Assembly: GCF_030548205.1 (NCBI RefSeq)
Contig: NZ_JAUORV010000017.1
Coordinates: forward strand, 53,373-117,372
Source of the DNA: Aliiglaciecola sp. 3_MG-2023
GTDB lineage: Bacteria > Pseudomonadota > Gammaproteobacteria > Enterobacterales > Alteromonadaceae
Length of the DNA: 64,000 nucleotides
Reading direction: 5' to 3'
Both the position numbers and the translations under genes were made by a program. Under the pieces are notes generated by a model. That model had not been told where the DNA came from. It worked only from the letters and a program-made list of their open reading frames with translations, and searched no databases. Position 1 is the first letter of the stretch; every line of letters starts with the position of its first letter. Shown here piece after piece: positions 29,775 through 39,310 of this stretch.

Positions 29775-30491
29775 CTATTCTGTGCTGCTTTGTGCTTTTT
29801 CAATGTTCCAATCGAAGGTTTTTTCCAAATTCCCTCGTTTTCGCTTAAATTGAAACACTTCTGCTTTGACCAACACTTTTTCAGGTGAAAATTGACTAGG
29901 TAAAATCATTTCGCCTTGAATGGTTTGAAAATACTTAAAGCTAAAGCTCAATTCTGAAGACGCTTGAGTGATTAAATCTGACAGATCATATTGCTTAGGC
30001 TTACCGTTTTCACTGCCAATCACTGTTACATCAATTGAGCCTTTTACGACATTTTTGATTTTGTTTTGTTGCATTAGCACTAATTCAAACCAAAAAGCAC
30101 GGTCGCTCAGTGACGCCTTAACCTCGAAGGCTTCGATAACAAACCCATCTTGTTCCAATTCGGGGGCCATAACTCGTTGATAAAATTTAATTTCTTCTTT
30201 TAACTTTGCTTCATTGGCTAGTCCCTGTTCAAGACTAAGCTGAGACTTTTTCACGGCAAGTCTTTGAACTTCCAATTCTACGCCAAGAATGTTTAACTGC
30301 TTGGTTAAACGTTGATTATCAAGTGACAAGTTTTCAAGGGTGTGTTCCAGGGTACTAATTTTTGCATTTTGACTCTCAAAGTGTGAGTTGCCGTACATAA
30401 ATGCAAAATAAGCAGTGCAAATAAATAAAATCAGCAAAACCGAATAAAATTTAAATGCGCTCCACGTTTTACGAATTTCATCTGGTATCAA
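29775..30491 (-). CDS. DUF6776 family protein, membrane-anchored coiled coil
   Basis: 238 residues: an N-terminal membrane segment (FYSVLLILFICTAYFAFMYG), a coiled coil (about residues 38-100, leucine-heptad rich: ISTLEHTLENLSLDNQRLTKQL), then a periplasmic beta-domain (about 110-230; VIEAFEVKASLSDRAFWFELVLMQ). The layout matches the DUF6776 family found near erpA in gammaproteobacteria. Function unknown; an envelope scaffold role is possible. Confidence 0.75.
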   Translation of the reverse strand: MIPDEIRKTWSAFKFYSVLLILFICTAYFAFMYGNSHFESQNAKISTLEHTLENLSLDNQRLTKQLNILGVELEVQRLAVKKSQLSLEQGLANEAKLKEEIKFYQRVMAPELEQDGFVIEAFEVKASLSDRAFWFELVLMQQNKIKNVVKGSIDVTVIGSENGKPKQYDLSDLITQASSELSFSFKYFQTIQGEMILPSQFSPEKVLVKAEVFQFKRKRGNLEKTFDWNIEKAQSSTE

Positions 30492-30624
30492 AGGGTAATT
30501 TTCCTAAAATAATTTTATCATTGTTTACAAGCACTTGTGATAAGCTAAATCTGCCTCACATGTGCATCACAAAATGCATACAGGGCACCATTATTACCCA
30601 TTGAAAGTATAAGCCCAACAGATA

Positions 30625-32301
30625 ATGACATTAAAATCTTTCAGACAGGAATTAGCGACTCCTCGCACATCAATTCAACTATGTATATTGGGCATAGTGG
30701 GTGGGATGAGCGCTGCGTCTTTTATTATTTTATTTCGGCTTTGTGTTGAATGGTTACAGCTCAGTTTTTTAGATGAATTAAACCGCTTTTCTGACTTAAA
30801 CCCCATAGTACGTTTTACATTGCCTATTGCTGGCGCTCTACTGATTATTTTGTTTGCCTTTCTAACGGGTTTTAAACACTACCGGATGGGGATCCCATTT
30901 GTAATTCACAGACTCAAACAGCGCTACGGTCACATTCCTTTTCGCACAACAATTAATCAATTTTTTGGTGGCATGATCGCTTTGGCCAGTGGATTTGTGG
31001 TAGGTCGAGAAGGCCCTTCTGTACACTTAGGCGCAGCCGGAAGCAGTTTTATAGGTCACGGCTTAAAATTACCCTACAACAGCATTCGTATTTTATCGGG
31101 TTGTGGAATCGCAGCAGGGATTTCAGCCTCATTTAATACACCTTTGGCAGCGGTTATTTTTGTAATGGAAGTGGTACTGCGAGAATACCGCATACATTTA
31201 TTTATTCCGGTTATGTTAGCCGCCGCTTGCGGCTCATTAATGACCAGGGTGGTATTTGGCCAAGTCCATGAATTGTCTTTTTTATCCTTTCAATATATTA
31301 ATCATTGGCATTACCCTTACCTAATTATTTTAGGTGTGACACTTGGCTGCCTTGCCACCCTTTTTAATAATCAATTGATGAATGTCATTCGCTTATTTAG
31401 ACCCGTTAAAATGATATGGCGAATATTAATAGCCGCAGTGATCACCGCAATTTTTGGATTCTTTTTGCCAGAATCCCTTAGTGCGAGTTTAGACACCACT
31501 CATTCATTTGTTAGCGGTGAGACTACAAGTATGTTAGTGGCTATTTTAGTCGCCAAATTTATCCTTGCACTCGTTGCCATTGGCTTAGGTGTGCCGGGCG
31601 GACTAATTGGCCCAGTTTATGTAATTGGAATGTTGGCTGGTGCCGTATTCGCCATCCCCTTAGGCTTCGTTTTATCAGAAAACATTGATTATAATAACAG
31701 TTTTGCATTGCTCGGCATTGCGGGCATGTTAACCGCAGTTTTGCACGCGCCACTCGCCGCTTTATCTTCAATTATGGAGTTGGCATATAATGCTGATATC
31801 ATTTTGCCTGCCATGCTGGTTATAGTGCCTGCTTATGTGACATCCACACAACTTTTCGGTAATCGCTCAATATTTATCCGCCAATTGGAATATCAAAAAC
31901 TGCCATATAGCATTTCTCCCATAAGGGAAGCGTTACAAAAGACCGGTGTATTGGCCGTTATGGACACAGAATATAAATTGTTTATAGATGCTCCAGACAA
32001 GCACATAATGGAGTTTTTAGACACTTCCCCAAATCATCCAGTGGTACTGCGTTCTTCGTTTGAAATCGATGTTCAGTATTCTTTAGTACACTATGAACTA
32101 AGTTTAAATCACAATAGCGGCCCGTTGGCCTATTTCGATATGGAAGGTGTACCCAGTCAATCTACTTTGGCTGAAGTGTATGAAATATTGCAAGTAAATC
32201 GAGATGGTGCGGTCTATGTATACGAGACAACCCCCTCTAGCATTGTAGGAGTCATCACCTGGAATAGCTTACGTACATACTTGCATCAGGAAAAGTTTTA
32301 A
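30625..32301 (+). CDS. ClC-family chloride transporter/channel with CBS-like C-terminus
   Basis: A 558-residue ClC protein. Membrane part to about residue 430; the C-terminal 130 residues look like a degenerate CBS pair (STLAEVYEILQVNRDGAVYVYE). The gating glutamate is present: Glu129 in GREGPSVHLGA. The GSGIP Ser position reads RMGIP. The position matching the internal proton glutamate of E. coli ClcA (FIIEEM) is FVMEVV, so that Glu is Val183 here, as in true ClC channels. It is therefore uncertain whether this is a Cl-/H+ exchanger or a channel. 20 bases ahead of hemJ. Confidence 0.9.
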   Translation: MTLKSFRQELATPRTSIQLCILGIVGGMSAASFIILFRLCVEWLQLSFLDELNRFSDLNPIVRFTLPIAGALLIILFAFLTGFKHYRMGIPFVIHRLKQRYGHIPFRTTINQFFGGMIALASGFVVGREGPSVHLGAAGSSFIGHGLKLPYNSIRILSGCGIAAGISASFNTPLAAVIFVMEVVLREYRIHLFIPVMLAAACGSLMTRVVFGQVHELSFLSFQYINHWHYPYLIILGVTLGCLATLFNNQLMNVIRLFRPVKMIWRILIAAVITAIFGFFLPESLSASLDTTHSFVSGETTSMLVAILVAKFILALVAIGLGVPGGLIGPVYVIGMLAGAVFAIPLGFVLSENIDYNNSFALLGIAGMLTAVLHAPLAALSSIMELAYNADIILPAMLVIVPAYVTSTQLFGNRSIFIRQLEYQKLPYSISPIREALQKTGVLAVMDTEYKLFIDAPDKHIMEFLDTSPNHPVVLRSSFEIDVQYSLVHYELSLNHNSGPLAYFDMEGVPSQSTLAEVYEILQVNRDGAVYVYETTPSSIVGVITWNSLRTYLHQEKF

Positions 32302-32321
32302 CAAATTTAAGAAGGTAAATA

Positions 32322-32777
32322 ATGTTAGATGGTTGGATAAACTCCATAAATTGGATAGGTTGGATAAAAGCACTGCACATATTTTTTATGATTGCTTGGA
32401 TGGCAGGAATTTTCTATTTACCTCGCTTATTTGTATATCATTCGCAAACATCGAGCCAAGAAGTGCGGGATCAATTCAAAATTATGGAACGCAGGCTATG
32501 GTTTTTTGTAACGCCATTTGCCCTATTAACCCTTATTTTCGGGGTTATCTTAATTTATATGCATGGCAGAGCTTGGTTCGCCGCTTCAATGTGGATACAC
32601 GTTAAATTGACCTTGGTTATTTTCGTGTACGCGTATCACGGCTACCTTTATTTTCAGTTGAAAAAATTTGCCAAGGATATTATTCCTCATTCATCACGTT
32701 TTTATCGTTTTTTAAATGAAGCCCCAGTACTAGTGCTACTTGCCATAGTCGCTTTAGCCGTGCTTAAAGCTTTTTAA
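32322..32777 (+). CDS. hemJ: Protoporphyrinogen IX oxidase HemJ
   Basis: Small four-helix membrane protein (151 residues) of the HemJ/UPF0093 family that makes protoporphyrin IX in many bacteria lacking HemG/HemY. WIKALHIFFMIAWMAGIFYLPRLFVYH holds the conserved His residues and the family signature; LTLVIFVYAYHGYL is the second conserved helix. GAAGG lies six bases before the ATG. It supplies heme, and the siroheme pathway shares earlier steps. Confidence 0.9.
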   Translation: MLDGWINSINWIGWIKALHIFFMIAWMAGIFYLPRLFVYHSQTSSQEVRDQFKIMERRLWFFVTPFALLTLIFGVILIYMHGRAWFAASMWIHVKLTLVIFVYAYHGYLYFQLKKFAKDIIPHSSRFYRFLNEAPVLVLLAIVALAVLKAF

Positions 32778-32874
32778 TAGCCAATAGGTTAAAATTTAAG
32801 ATTATATTTGCTTTACGCTGTTTCATTAGCCAATATATAAGCAATGAGAAATAATGGATTGGAAATAGGACAAA

Positions 32875-33057
32875 ATGGACGTCAGCAATCGGCAACTTAC
32901 TCTGCTTTTAAATAAAACGGATTCTGCATTTAAATTACTTCGTGATAATCCTGATTCGATTGAATATAACAACGCTTACGAAGAAGCTAAACAAGAGCTA
33001 GACTATTATCTCGGTAATATCCGCGATTCATTAAAGAAAAAATACAAAGACTTTTGA
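32875..33057 (+). CDS. Small acidic-basic helical hypothetical protein
   Basis: 60 residues, charged and helical (LTLLLNKTDSAFKLLRDNPD, then YEEAKQELDYYLGNIRDSLKKKYKDF). AGGAC lies a few bases before the ATG, and amino-acid composition is coding-like. Family not recognised; no membrane segment. Confidence 0.55.
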   Translation: MDVSNRQLTLLLNKTDSAFKLLRDNPDSIEYNNAYEEAKQELDYYLGNIRDSLKKKYKDF

Positions 33058-33278
33058 CCTTGCCCACATAAAGTTCATCAGATTTCCGTTAATTACTTCT
33101 CAATCTTTCCCGTATTAAAATTTACTCCTCCCTTCTTTTAAAAAAAGTATGCGCTTTTCATTTACAAAACCTTGATTCACCCACTACAATGTTAACGATT
33201 TGTTAATAATGTTAATATTTCTGACATTATTTACGCGTATTATTGCATGCTTAAACTGAAGTATACATTGGAGTAGTT

Positions 33279-35312
33279 TTGAGACAGTTAGTTTTTTTCC
33301 TCAGTATTTTGTTCTGCGCCCTTCCCCTTTGCGCAAAAACCCCCTTGTCTTTAGAAGACTTAAACCAAATACGAAAAGTTAAAACTGTGTCTTTTTCTCC
33401 AGATGGACGTTTAGCGGCAATCACGCTCAATTTACCCGATGACAGCTATGATGGAATTGATTTAGTTAGTTTAAGAGAGCTTTATGTCGTATCTAAAAGA
33501 GGAAGAATTTCCCCCGTAATATCAGGGGGAAGTCAACTCGGTCACGTAAAGTGGAATAAAGATAGTGATCAGTTATATTTCTTAGGGAAATTCCAAGATG
33601 ATAAAACCGTTTCCTTATATCGCATTGAAATAGGTGATGATGAACCTGAAAAAGTGTTTAGTGCTAAAACAAATATAAAAGGTTTTGATCTAAACGAGGA
33701 AAATGATGCAGCGATTATTTGGGGGTACCCTGCTGCAGAGAAGCAACAAAGACTGTTAAACAATGCCGGGTTCAACGCTACGGTATTTGGGGAGTCAACC
33801 GAAAACGCCTCATTGTGGCGCGTGAGTTTGCTAAATCAAAATAAAAATGCACATTTACTCTATAACGAAAGCCACGTTTTAAGTGCCAAATGGATCCCAC
33901 AATCTGAGCAAATATTATTGCATCATTCCCCTAGTTCGTTTGCAGATGATGTTGTAATGGAAAGCGAAATTTCAGTTTTAAAACCCAGTGGACAAATTCT
34001 GCTCACCAATTCTCATCGAGGGAAAGTGGGAGAGATAAGTGTCTCTCCCACTGGAAGCCATTATGTATTTATTGGCGCACAAGATCCGTCTGACCCCGCT
34101 GAAGGTCGGCTATGGCTTAGCCAAACATCATCATCAACAGCCGTAAATATACTGCCTGATTTTGCTGGCCACGTAACTGCAGTCAATTGGTTTAACCCAA
34201 CAACCGTAGGTTTTATTGGCGCTCAGAATCTCAGTACATTTATTGCCAATAAGGACATAGAGGATCTGAATAAGTCATACAGAGTGCGGGTAAAACATGA
34301 AGGTAAAATCAGTGCCCTTAGTGTTGATGCAAAAGGTTATAATATAGCTTACTTGGCTGACTCCCCAGAGCATCCAGACGAACTCTTTATTAAAACTAAA
34401 CATAGCAACAAAAGAATGACCAACTCTAACGTTTGGTTGAAAGATAAAGACCTACCTAAACAAACTGAGGTCTATTATACAGCCGCAGATGGCACCATTA
34501 TAGATGGGATATTGGTGGAACCAATTGATAATTTAACGTCTACATCATCCGCAATTATTTTTGTGCATGGTGGCCCTGAAGCCCATTTCTCTTTAGGTTG
34601 GAATAATAGTTATTCCTACCCTGTTGCTTATGCAGCCAGCAGAGGGTTCTATAGCTTTTTACCTAACTACAGGGGCTCAACGGGAAAAGGTGTCGCCTTC
34701 TCTAAATTAGGACAAAGAGATTATGCCGGCGCTGAGTTTGACGATCTCTTAGATGCACGCACATTTTTAATTGAAGAATATGATATTGATCCGCAACGAA
34801 TCGGTATCACTGGGACGTCATACGGTGGATACGCTGCCGCCTGGGCCGCAACAAAACAACACGATTATTTTGCAGCCAGCGTGTCAGGGATGGGGGTGGC
34901 TAATCAAATTTCAAAATTTGGTACAACCGACATTCCCACAGAAATGCTAAATCTACATGCTTTAGTCGCACCTTGGGAAGACTGGTCGTGGTATCTGGAA
35001 CGAAGCCCTATTTACCATACCAAAAATGCAACAACCCCACTATTGTTGTTACATGGGACTCAGGATACAAGGGTTTCCCCAAGTCAATCCAAAGAGCTTT
35101 ATCGCTACTTTAAATCCAATGCTGACGCTCCAGTGAGACTTATTTTGTATCCTAATGAGGCCCATGGATTCGCTTTGGCACCAGCAAAATTAGATTACAG
35201 CATGCGTTTGATGCGCTGGATGGAGCACTTTGTTGTTCAACAAAACAAATCCAAACCAAGCCATCAACTTCCTCATCACGATTTGCCCGAGGCTGAATTA
35301 AATAGTGAGTGA
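33279..35312 (+). CDS. S9 family serine peptidase (prolyl oligopeptidase type), secreted
   Basis: 677 residues. A signal peptide (LVFFLSILFCALPLCA) is followed by a WD40-like beta-propeller (about residues 25-400) and a C-terminal alpha/beta-hydrolase. Catalytic Ser in GTSYGGYAAAW, Asp in GTQDTRVSP and His in EAHGFA complete the triad. Probably an acylaminoacyl- or dipeptidyl-peptidase trimming peptides in the periplasm. Start is TTG 33279 with GGAG five bases upstream; no ATG in frame would keep the signal sequence. Confidence 0.88.
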   Translation: MRQLVFFLSILFCALPLCAKTPLSLEDLNQIRKVKTVSFSPDGRLAAITLNLPDDSYDGIDLVSLRELYVVSKRGRISPVISGGSQLGHVKWNKDSDQLYFLGKFQDDKTVSLYRIEIGDDEPEKVFSAKTNIKGFDLNEENDAAIIWGYPAAEKQQRLLNNAGFNATVFGESTENASLWRVSLLNQNKNAHLLYNESHVLSAKWIPQSEQILLHHSPSSFADDVVMESEISVLKPSGQILLTNSHRGKVGEISVSPTGSHYVFIGAQDPSDPAEGRLWLSQTSSSTAVNILPDFAGHVTAVNWFNPTTVGFIGAQNLSTFIANKDIEDLNKSYRVRVKHEGKISALSVDAKGYNIAYLADSPEHPDELFIKTKHSNKRMTNSNVWLKDKDLPKQTEVYYTAADGTIIDGILVEPIDNLTSTSSAIIFVHGGPEAHFSLGWNNSYSYPVAYAASRGFYSFLPNYRGSTGKGVAFSKLGQRDYAGAEFDDLLDARTFLIEEYDIDPQRIGITGTSYGGYAAAWAATKQHDYFAASVSGMGVANQISKFGTTDIPTEMLNLHALVAPWEDWSWYLERSPIYHTKNATTPLLLLHGTQDTRVSPSQSKELYRYFKSNADAPVRLILYPNEAHGFALAPAKLDYSMRLMRWMEHFVVQQNKSKPSHQLPHHDLPEAELNSE

Positions 35313-35489
35313 TCCAGTATCAGTTTCTTTATAATCATCCCATCGTAAGTACCTTACTCCAACCCACCTGAGTTAAGTTTACTTGATGTATTTAGTTTTT
35401 CTAACATCCACATAATGTTATGATGTTGGGCTACTTAACGAAATCCGGCATTCTGAAAGTCAGAATAATGCAAACGAGACCACGAATAA

Positions 35490-36044
35490 ATGTCACAAGA
35501 ACTACAAGATCATTATGCAAGCATTCTCCAACATTTAGGGGAAGACACCACCAGAGAAGGTTTGATTGATACGCCTAAAAGAGCCGCAAAAGCGATGCAG
35601 TTTTTAACGGATGGATATGAAAAAGATGTTCATGGCGTTGTAAATGGAGCCATTTTTGAAGCTGATACTGATGAAATGGTAATCATCCAAGACATTGAAT
35701 ATTACTCATTATGCGAGCACCATGTACTACCTTTCATAGGCCGTTGTCACATTGCATATTTACCAGACGGTAAAGTACTTGGTTTATCAAAATTCGCACG
35801 AATTGTGGATATGTACGCTCGTCGATTACAAATTCAAGAAGGTTTGACCAAACAAATTGCTGATGCTGTATTAGAAGTCACAGGTGCTAAAGGTGTGGGG
35901 GTTGTTATGGAAGGTAAACATATGTGCATGATGATGCGTGGTGTGCAAAAGCAAAACTCATCGATGATCACCTCAGTGATGTTAGGTTCGTTTAGAACCT
36001 CTCAAGCAACTCGCACGGAGTTTTTACGCTTAATTGGCAAGTGA
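35490..36044 (+). CDS. folE: GTP cyclohydrolase I
   Basis: First enzyme of tetrahydrofolate biosynthesis (GTP to dihydroneopterin triphosphate). 184 residues. The zinc and catalytic residues are visible: CEHHVLPF (Cys and His ligands), the His/Cys pair near [10 protein letters not shown], and substrate contacts in [10 protein letters not shown]. The common bacterial zinc enzyme (FolE, not FolE2). Own promoter region. Confidence 0.96.
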   Translation: MSQELQDHYASILQHLGEDTTREGLIDTPKRAAKAMQFLTDGYEKDVHGVVNGAIFEADTDEMVIIQDIEYYSLCEHHVLPFIGRCHIAYLPDGKVLGLSKFARIVDMYARRLQIQEGLTKQIADAVLEVTGAKGVGVVMEGKHMCMMMRGVQKQNSSMITSVMLGSFRTSQATRTEFLRLIGK

Positions 36045-36084
36045 GTTTTTATCATTCAGTATTGTTTTACTTAGGTAGAAACAC

Positions 36085-36112
36085 AAAAAAGGCGCTTTTA
36101 AAAAGCGCCTTA
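36085..36112 (-). terminator. Intrinsic terminator of glnLG (ntrBC)
   Basis: AAGGCGCTTT / AAAGCGCCTT stem (about 36089-36111). On the minus strand it is followed by a run of T (plus-strand A at 36085-36090). It lies between the convergent folE and glnG genes and may serve both. Confidence 0.85.
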
Positions 36113-36139
36113 TACTGAATTGTTTAAATCTCTCGCCCG

Positions 36140-37546
36140 TTATAGGTCAAGTTCTTTTAACTTACGCGTTAAGGTGTTTCTTCCCCACCCTAGTTTTTTA
36201 GCTGCGTCTTGTTTGTGACCATTCGTGTATTGCAATGCTCTTTCAAGCATGATTTTTTCAAATTCGTGGGTCGCTTCATCTAAGATATTCTGACGACCAG
36301 AGTGCAGTTGTTTATCGGCCCAACTAGCCAACAAGGTTTTCCAATCGCCTTCTTGATTGGCCGCTTGCGTAGTAGCAGGCTGAGTACTAATTTCAGGTGG
36401 CAAATCATTTATCAAAATTTCTTGACCACTGGCCATGACGGTTAACCAACGGCACATGTTTTCCAATTGACGAACGTTTCCAGGCCAAGCTAACTGCGAA
36501 AGTACATTGGCAGCTTCCTTGCTAAGAGACTTAGCATCGACTTCCAATTCTTTTGCGGCACGGCTGAGGAAATGCCGAGCCAACAATGGGATGTCTTCGC
36601 GACGTTGTGCCAAGGTAGGGATATGAATCTTAATCACGTTGAGACGGTGATAGAGATCTTCTCGAAATTTTCCATCTACGACTCGCTGTTCCAGATTTTG
36701 GTGGGTTGCAGCGATAATTCTCACGTTTACGCTAACTGGATTATGCCCCCCAACACGGTAAAACTGGCCATCTGCCAATACTCGCAATAGACGTGTTTGC
36801 ACATCCAAAGGCATATCACCTATCTCATCTAAAAATAGTGTGCCTCCATCTGCTTGCTCAAATCTACCTTGCCGAGCATTCTGCGCTCCGGTAAACGCCC
36901 CTTTTTCATGACCAAACAATTCCGACTCAATTAGGTCAGCCGGTATAGCGGCCATATTTAAAGCGATAAAAGTATTCGCTTTACGAGGACTATGGCGGTG
37001 CAATGCTTGAGCAACAAGCTCTTTACCCGTGCCTGACTGACCATTTATCAAAACGCTAATACTCGATCTTGATAAACGCCCAATGGCTCTAAAAACCTCT
37101 TGCATTGCCGGTGCTTCACCAATGATCTCAGTGTCTTTCGCCTCGGGTTCAACCTGTCGTTGCGAGTTTTGTTCCCTTGCATGGGCTAAAGCACGCTGGA
37201 CAAGGTTCACTGCCTCATCGATATCAAATGGTTTAGGTAAATACTCAAAGGCTCCACTTTGATAGGCGTTTACTGCGCTATCTAGATCAGAGTGGGCCGT
37301 CATAATAATCACCGGAATATCAGGAAAATGGCGATGCACTTCTTGCAGTAATGTCATGCCGTCCATTTGTGGCATTTTAATATCAGAAACGATGACTTCT
37401 GGTTGTTGACCAGAATGTAACTGCAGAAGTAGATCTTCTGGATTCTCAAAACTAAAACAAGGAATTTGCGCCGACTGCAACGCTTTTTGTAATACCCAAC
37501 GAATCGAGCTATCGTCATCTACGACCCATACTGGTTCAGCGTTCAT
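36140..37546 (-). CDS. glnG: Nitrogen regulator NtrC (NR-I), sigma-54 activator
   Basis: 468-residue response regulator. Receiver domain (about 1-120) with phospho-Asp in [16 protein letters not shown]+ sigma-54 interaction domain with the GAFTGA loop ([10 protein letters not shown]), Walker A GQSGTGKE and Walker [13 protein letters not shown]-terminal Fis-type HTH ([19 protein letters not shown]). Activates -24/-12 promoters under nitrogen limitation. Its ATG overlaps the stop of glnL by a base, so synthesis is coupled. Probable targets in the window: the glnA, nrtA, nirB and narK promoters described below. Confidence 0.96.
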   Translation of the reverse strand: MNAEPVWVVDDDSSIRWVLQKALQSAQIPCFSFENPEDLLLQLHSGQQPEVIVSDIKMPQMDGMTLLQEVHRHFPDIPVIIMTAHSDLDSAVNAYQSGAFEYLPKPFDIDEAVNLVQRALAHAREQNSQRQVEPEAKDTEIIGEAPAMQEVFRAIGRLSRSSISVLINGQSGTGKELVAQALHRHSPRKANTFIALNMAAIPADLIESELFGHEKGAFTGAQNARQGRFEQADGGTLFLDEIGDMPLDVQTRLLRVLADGQFYRVGGHNPVSVNVRIIAATHQNLEQRVVDGKFREDLYHRLNVIKIHIPTLAQRREDIPLLARHFLSRAAKELEVDAKSLSKEAANVLSQLAWPGNVRQLENMCRWLTVMASGQEILINDLPPEISTQPATTQAANQEGDWKTLLASWADKQLHSGRQNILDEATHEFEKIMLERALQYTNGHKQDAAKKLGWGRNTLTRKLKELDL

Positions 37547-38628
37547 TAAATTACGTCCTTTTTCTCTATCGGTAAATAAATTTTAAATGCGGTATGACCA
37601 GGCCAACTTTCAACATCAATTTTGCCTTTATGGTGGTCTACCAAAGATTGTGCAATGGACAGTCCTAAGCCTGTGCCATTTGATTTCCCTGTTACCATTG
37701 GATAAAACAGGGTGTCTTTTAGCTCAACGGGGATCCCTGGACCGTTGTCGATAATTTTAATTTGTGCAACTAGCGGATATTTCACGCCGTGTATCGTAAA
37801 TCTGCGTTTGATTCTGCTTCGAATAATAATTTCAGGCTCTTTATCGTTATTTTCCAATGCCTGAATACTATTAGTGACAATATTTAAAACCGCTTGTTGT
37901 AACATATCTTGATCTAAAAACAGATCTGGAATACTCGGATCGTAATCGCGTTCAATATGAATATTATGGGTCGCATCCAACTTCACTAAGGTACGAATTT
38001 TTTCTAACACTTTGTGTATGTTTACCCACGCAAAATTGGGTAACGAATTAGGGCCCAAAAGTCGATCGACTAAATTTCGCAATCTATCTGATTGGCCAAT
38101 AATTACTTGAGTAAACTCTTTCAAGTCAGGACTATGTAATTCTTTTTCGAGTAATTGTGCTGCCCCCCTAACGCCCCCAAGTGGATTTTTAATTTCGTGG
38201 GCCAATCCTCGAATTAACTCTCTAGCAGCTTGAAGTTGCGCCCACTGCTGACTTTCTTGACTAATCCGCTTCTGCTGATCAATGACTTTAATCTCAAGCA
38301 AAAGAGCAGACTTTTCTTCGAATTCAAATGATGTGACTGTCACATCGGTTAATACATGTCGACCATCGGAAAACGCAAATAGCACTTCGCCATCAGAAAA
38401 TCCCTGGTCTCGTTCGATTGCATCTTCTAAGCGCGCAAATGTTACGCTGGAATGAGATACAAATTGGGTCAAAGGAAAACCAAGTAATTGATTTTCTCCG
38501 CATTCTAATATCGACTGCGCAGCTAGATTGACGTAACGGATAGAAAGGTTTTTATCCAAAACCAGTACAGCCGTAGCTAAGCTTTCCAAAAGGTGTTTAA
38601 ATTGTTCACTCAAAGAAATTTCATCCAA
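37546..38628 (-). CDS. glnL: Nitrogen sensor histidine kinase NtrB (NR-II)
   Basis: 360-residue cytosolic kinase/phosphatase partner of NtrC, normally controlled by PII. N-terminal PAS (about 10-120), phospho-acceptor His in RGLAHEIKNPLGGVRGAAQ, then N box (NIVTNSIQAL) and G boxes (DNGPGIP, GTGLGLSIAQ) of the HATPase domain. Operon with glnG. No glnB/glnK is in this window. Confidence 0.95.
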   Translation of the reverse strand: MDEISLSEQFKHLLESLATAVLVLDKNLSIRYVNLAAQSILECGENQLLGFPLTQFVSHSSVTFARLEDAIERDQGFSDGEVLFAFSDGRHVLTDVTVTSFEFEEKSALLLEIKVIDQQKRISQESQQWAQLQAARELIRGLAHEIKNPLGGVRGAAQLLEKELHSPDLKEFTQVIIGQSDRLRNLVDRLLGPNSLPNFAWVNIHKVLEKIRTLVKLDATHNIHIERDYDPSIPDLFLDQDMLQQAVLNIVTNSIQALENNDKEPEIIIRSRIKRRFTIHGVKYPLVAQIKIIDNGPGIPVELKDTLFYPMVTGKSNGTGLGLSIAQSLVDHHKGKIDVESWPGHTAFKIYLPIEKKDVI

Positions 38629-38714
38629 TTACATTATTGCACCATATAAGTGCACAACATTCACCTGTTAAAGTCAATGTCAATTAAGAAGCACGCTACA
38701 GGCTTCTAAAACGT

Positions 38715-39230
38715 TTAATTTGGATTGATCAACGTCGATGCCTGGTGCATGTAAAACACTCTAGGCTTAGACAATGCAAGGATCTTGCCTGTATGGTGAA
38801 TAAATTTTACTTGGATTGAATGTTCTCCTCGCACTACGTTTTGAAGTCGAAAAGAAGGGGCAGGACTGGTTTGCACTAGCTCACCATCTAAATAAATTTC
38901 GAATTTGCCATTTCCAACGGGCTCAAGTTGAGCGGTAACTGAAACCTTACCTGAATTGTTACGCAGAGTTTGTTTATCCGCAGGGGAAATAATCTTAAGC
39001 TGGTAATCGGGAAACTCTAACCTATTCCTTTTAATCGGCTTTTTCGATACCCCATTGGTTAACGAAGGCATCACAGTACTATTGGTATTTTCTAAATCCA
39101 ATGGTTCTGCCCCGCTTTGCGGTGTATCTGTGTAGGTTATTGAGCCGTCAGAATTTACTATTTTGTAAAGGGTCTCGCCAATTGCGGCAACGGAAAATAA
39201 CAATAAAGCAATGATAATGGTCTTTTTCAT
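38715..39230 (-). CDS. DUF4124 domain secreted protein
   Basis: 171 residues. Signal peptide (TIIIALLLFSVAAIG), then a DUF4124 domain whose hallmark is LYKIVNSDGSITYTDTPQ, and a C-terminal Ig-like beta-domain (about 75-165: ISPADKQTLRNNSGKVSVTAQL). Periplasmic, function unknown. It commonly sits between glnA and ntrBC in gammaproteobacteria, so its place here is conserved rather than random. Separated from glnA by a terminator; it could lead the glnLG transcript (86-base gap). Confidence 0.85.
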   Translation of the reverse strand: MKKTIIIALLLFSVAAIGETLYKIVNSDGSITYTDTPQSGAEPLDLENTNSTVMPSLTNGVSKKPIKRNRLEFPDYQLKIISPADKQTLRNNSGKVSVTAQLEPVGNGKFEIYLDGELVQTSPAPSFRLQNVVRGEHSIQVKFIHHTGKILALSKPRVFYMHQASTLINPN

Positions 39231-39256
39231 ACCTTAGAGTGTAGCCTTTTCCGGAA

Positions 39257-39284
39257 TAAAAAAAAGCCCGCAATAATGCGGGCT
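39257..39284 (-). terminator. Intrinsic terminator of glnA
   Basis: AGCCCGC-AATAAT-GCGGGCT (39265-39284). On the minus strand it is followed by eight T (plus A at 39257-39264). Confidence 0.93.
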
Positions 39285-39310
39285 AGTATAAAAAACAATA
39301 ACTATAGCAA

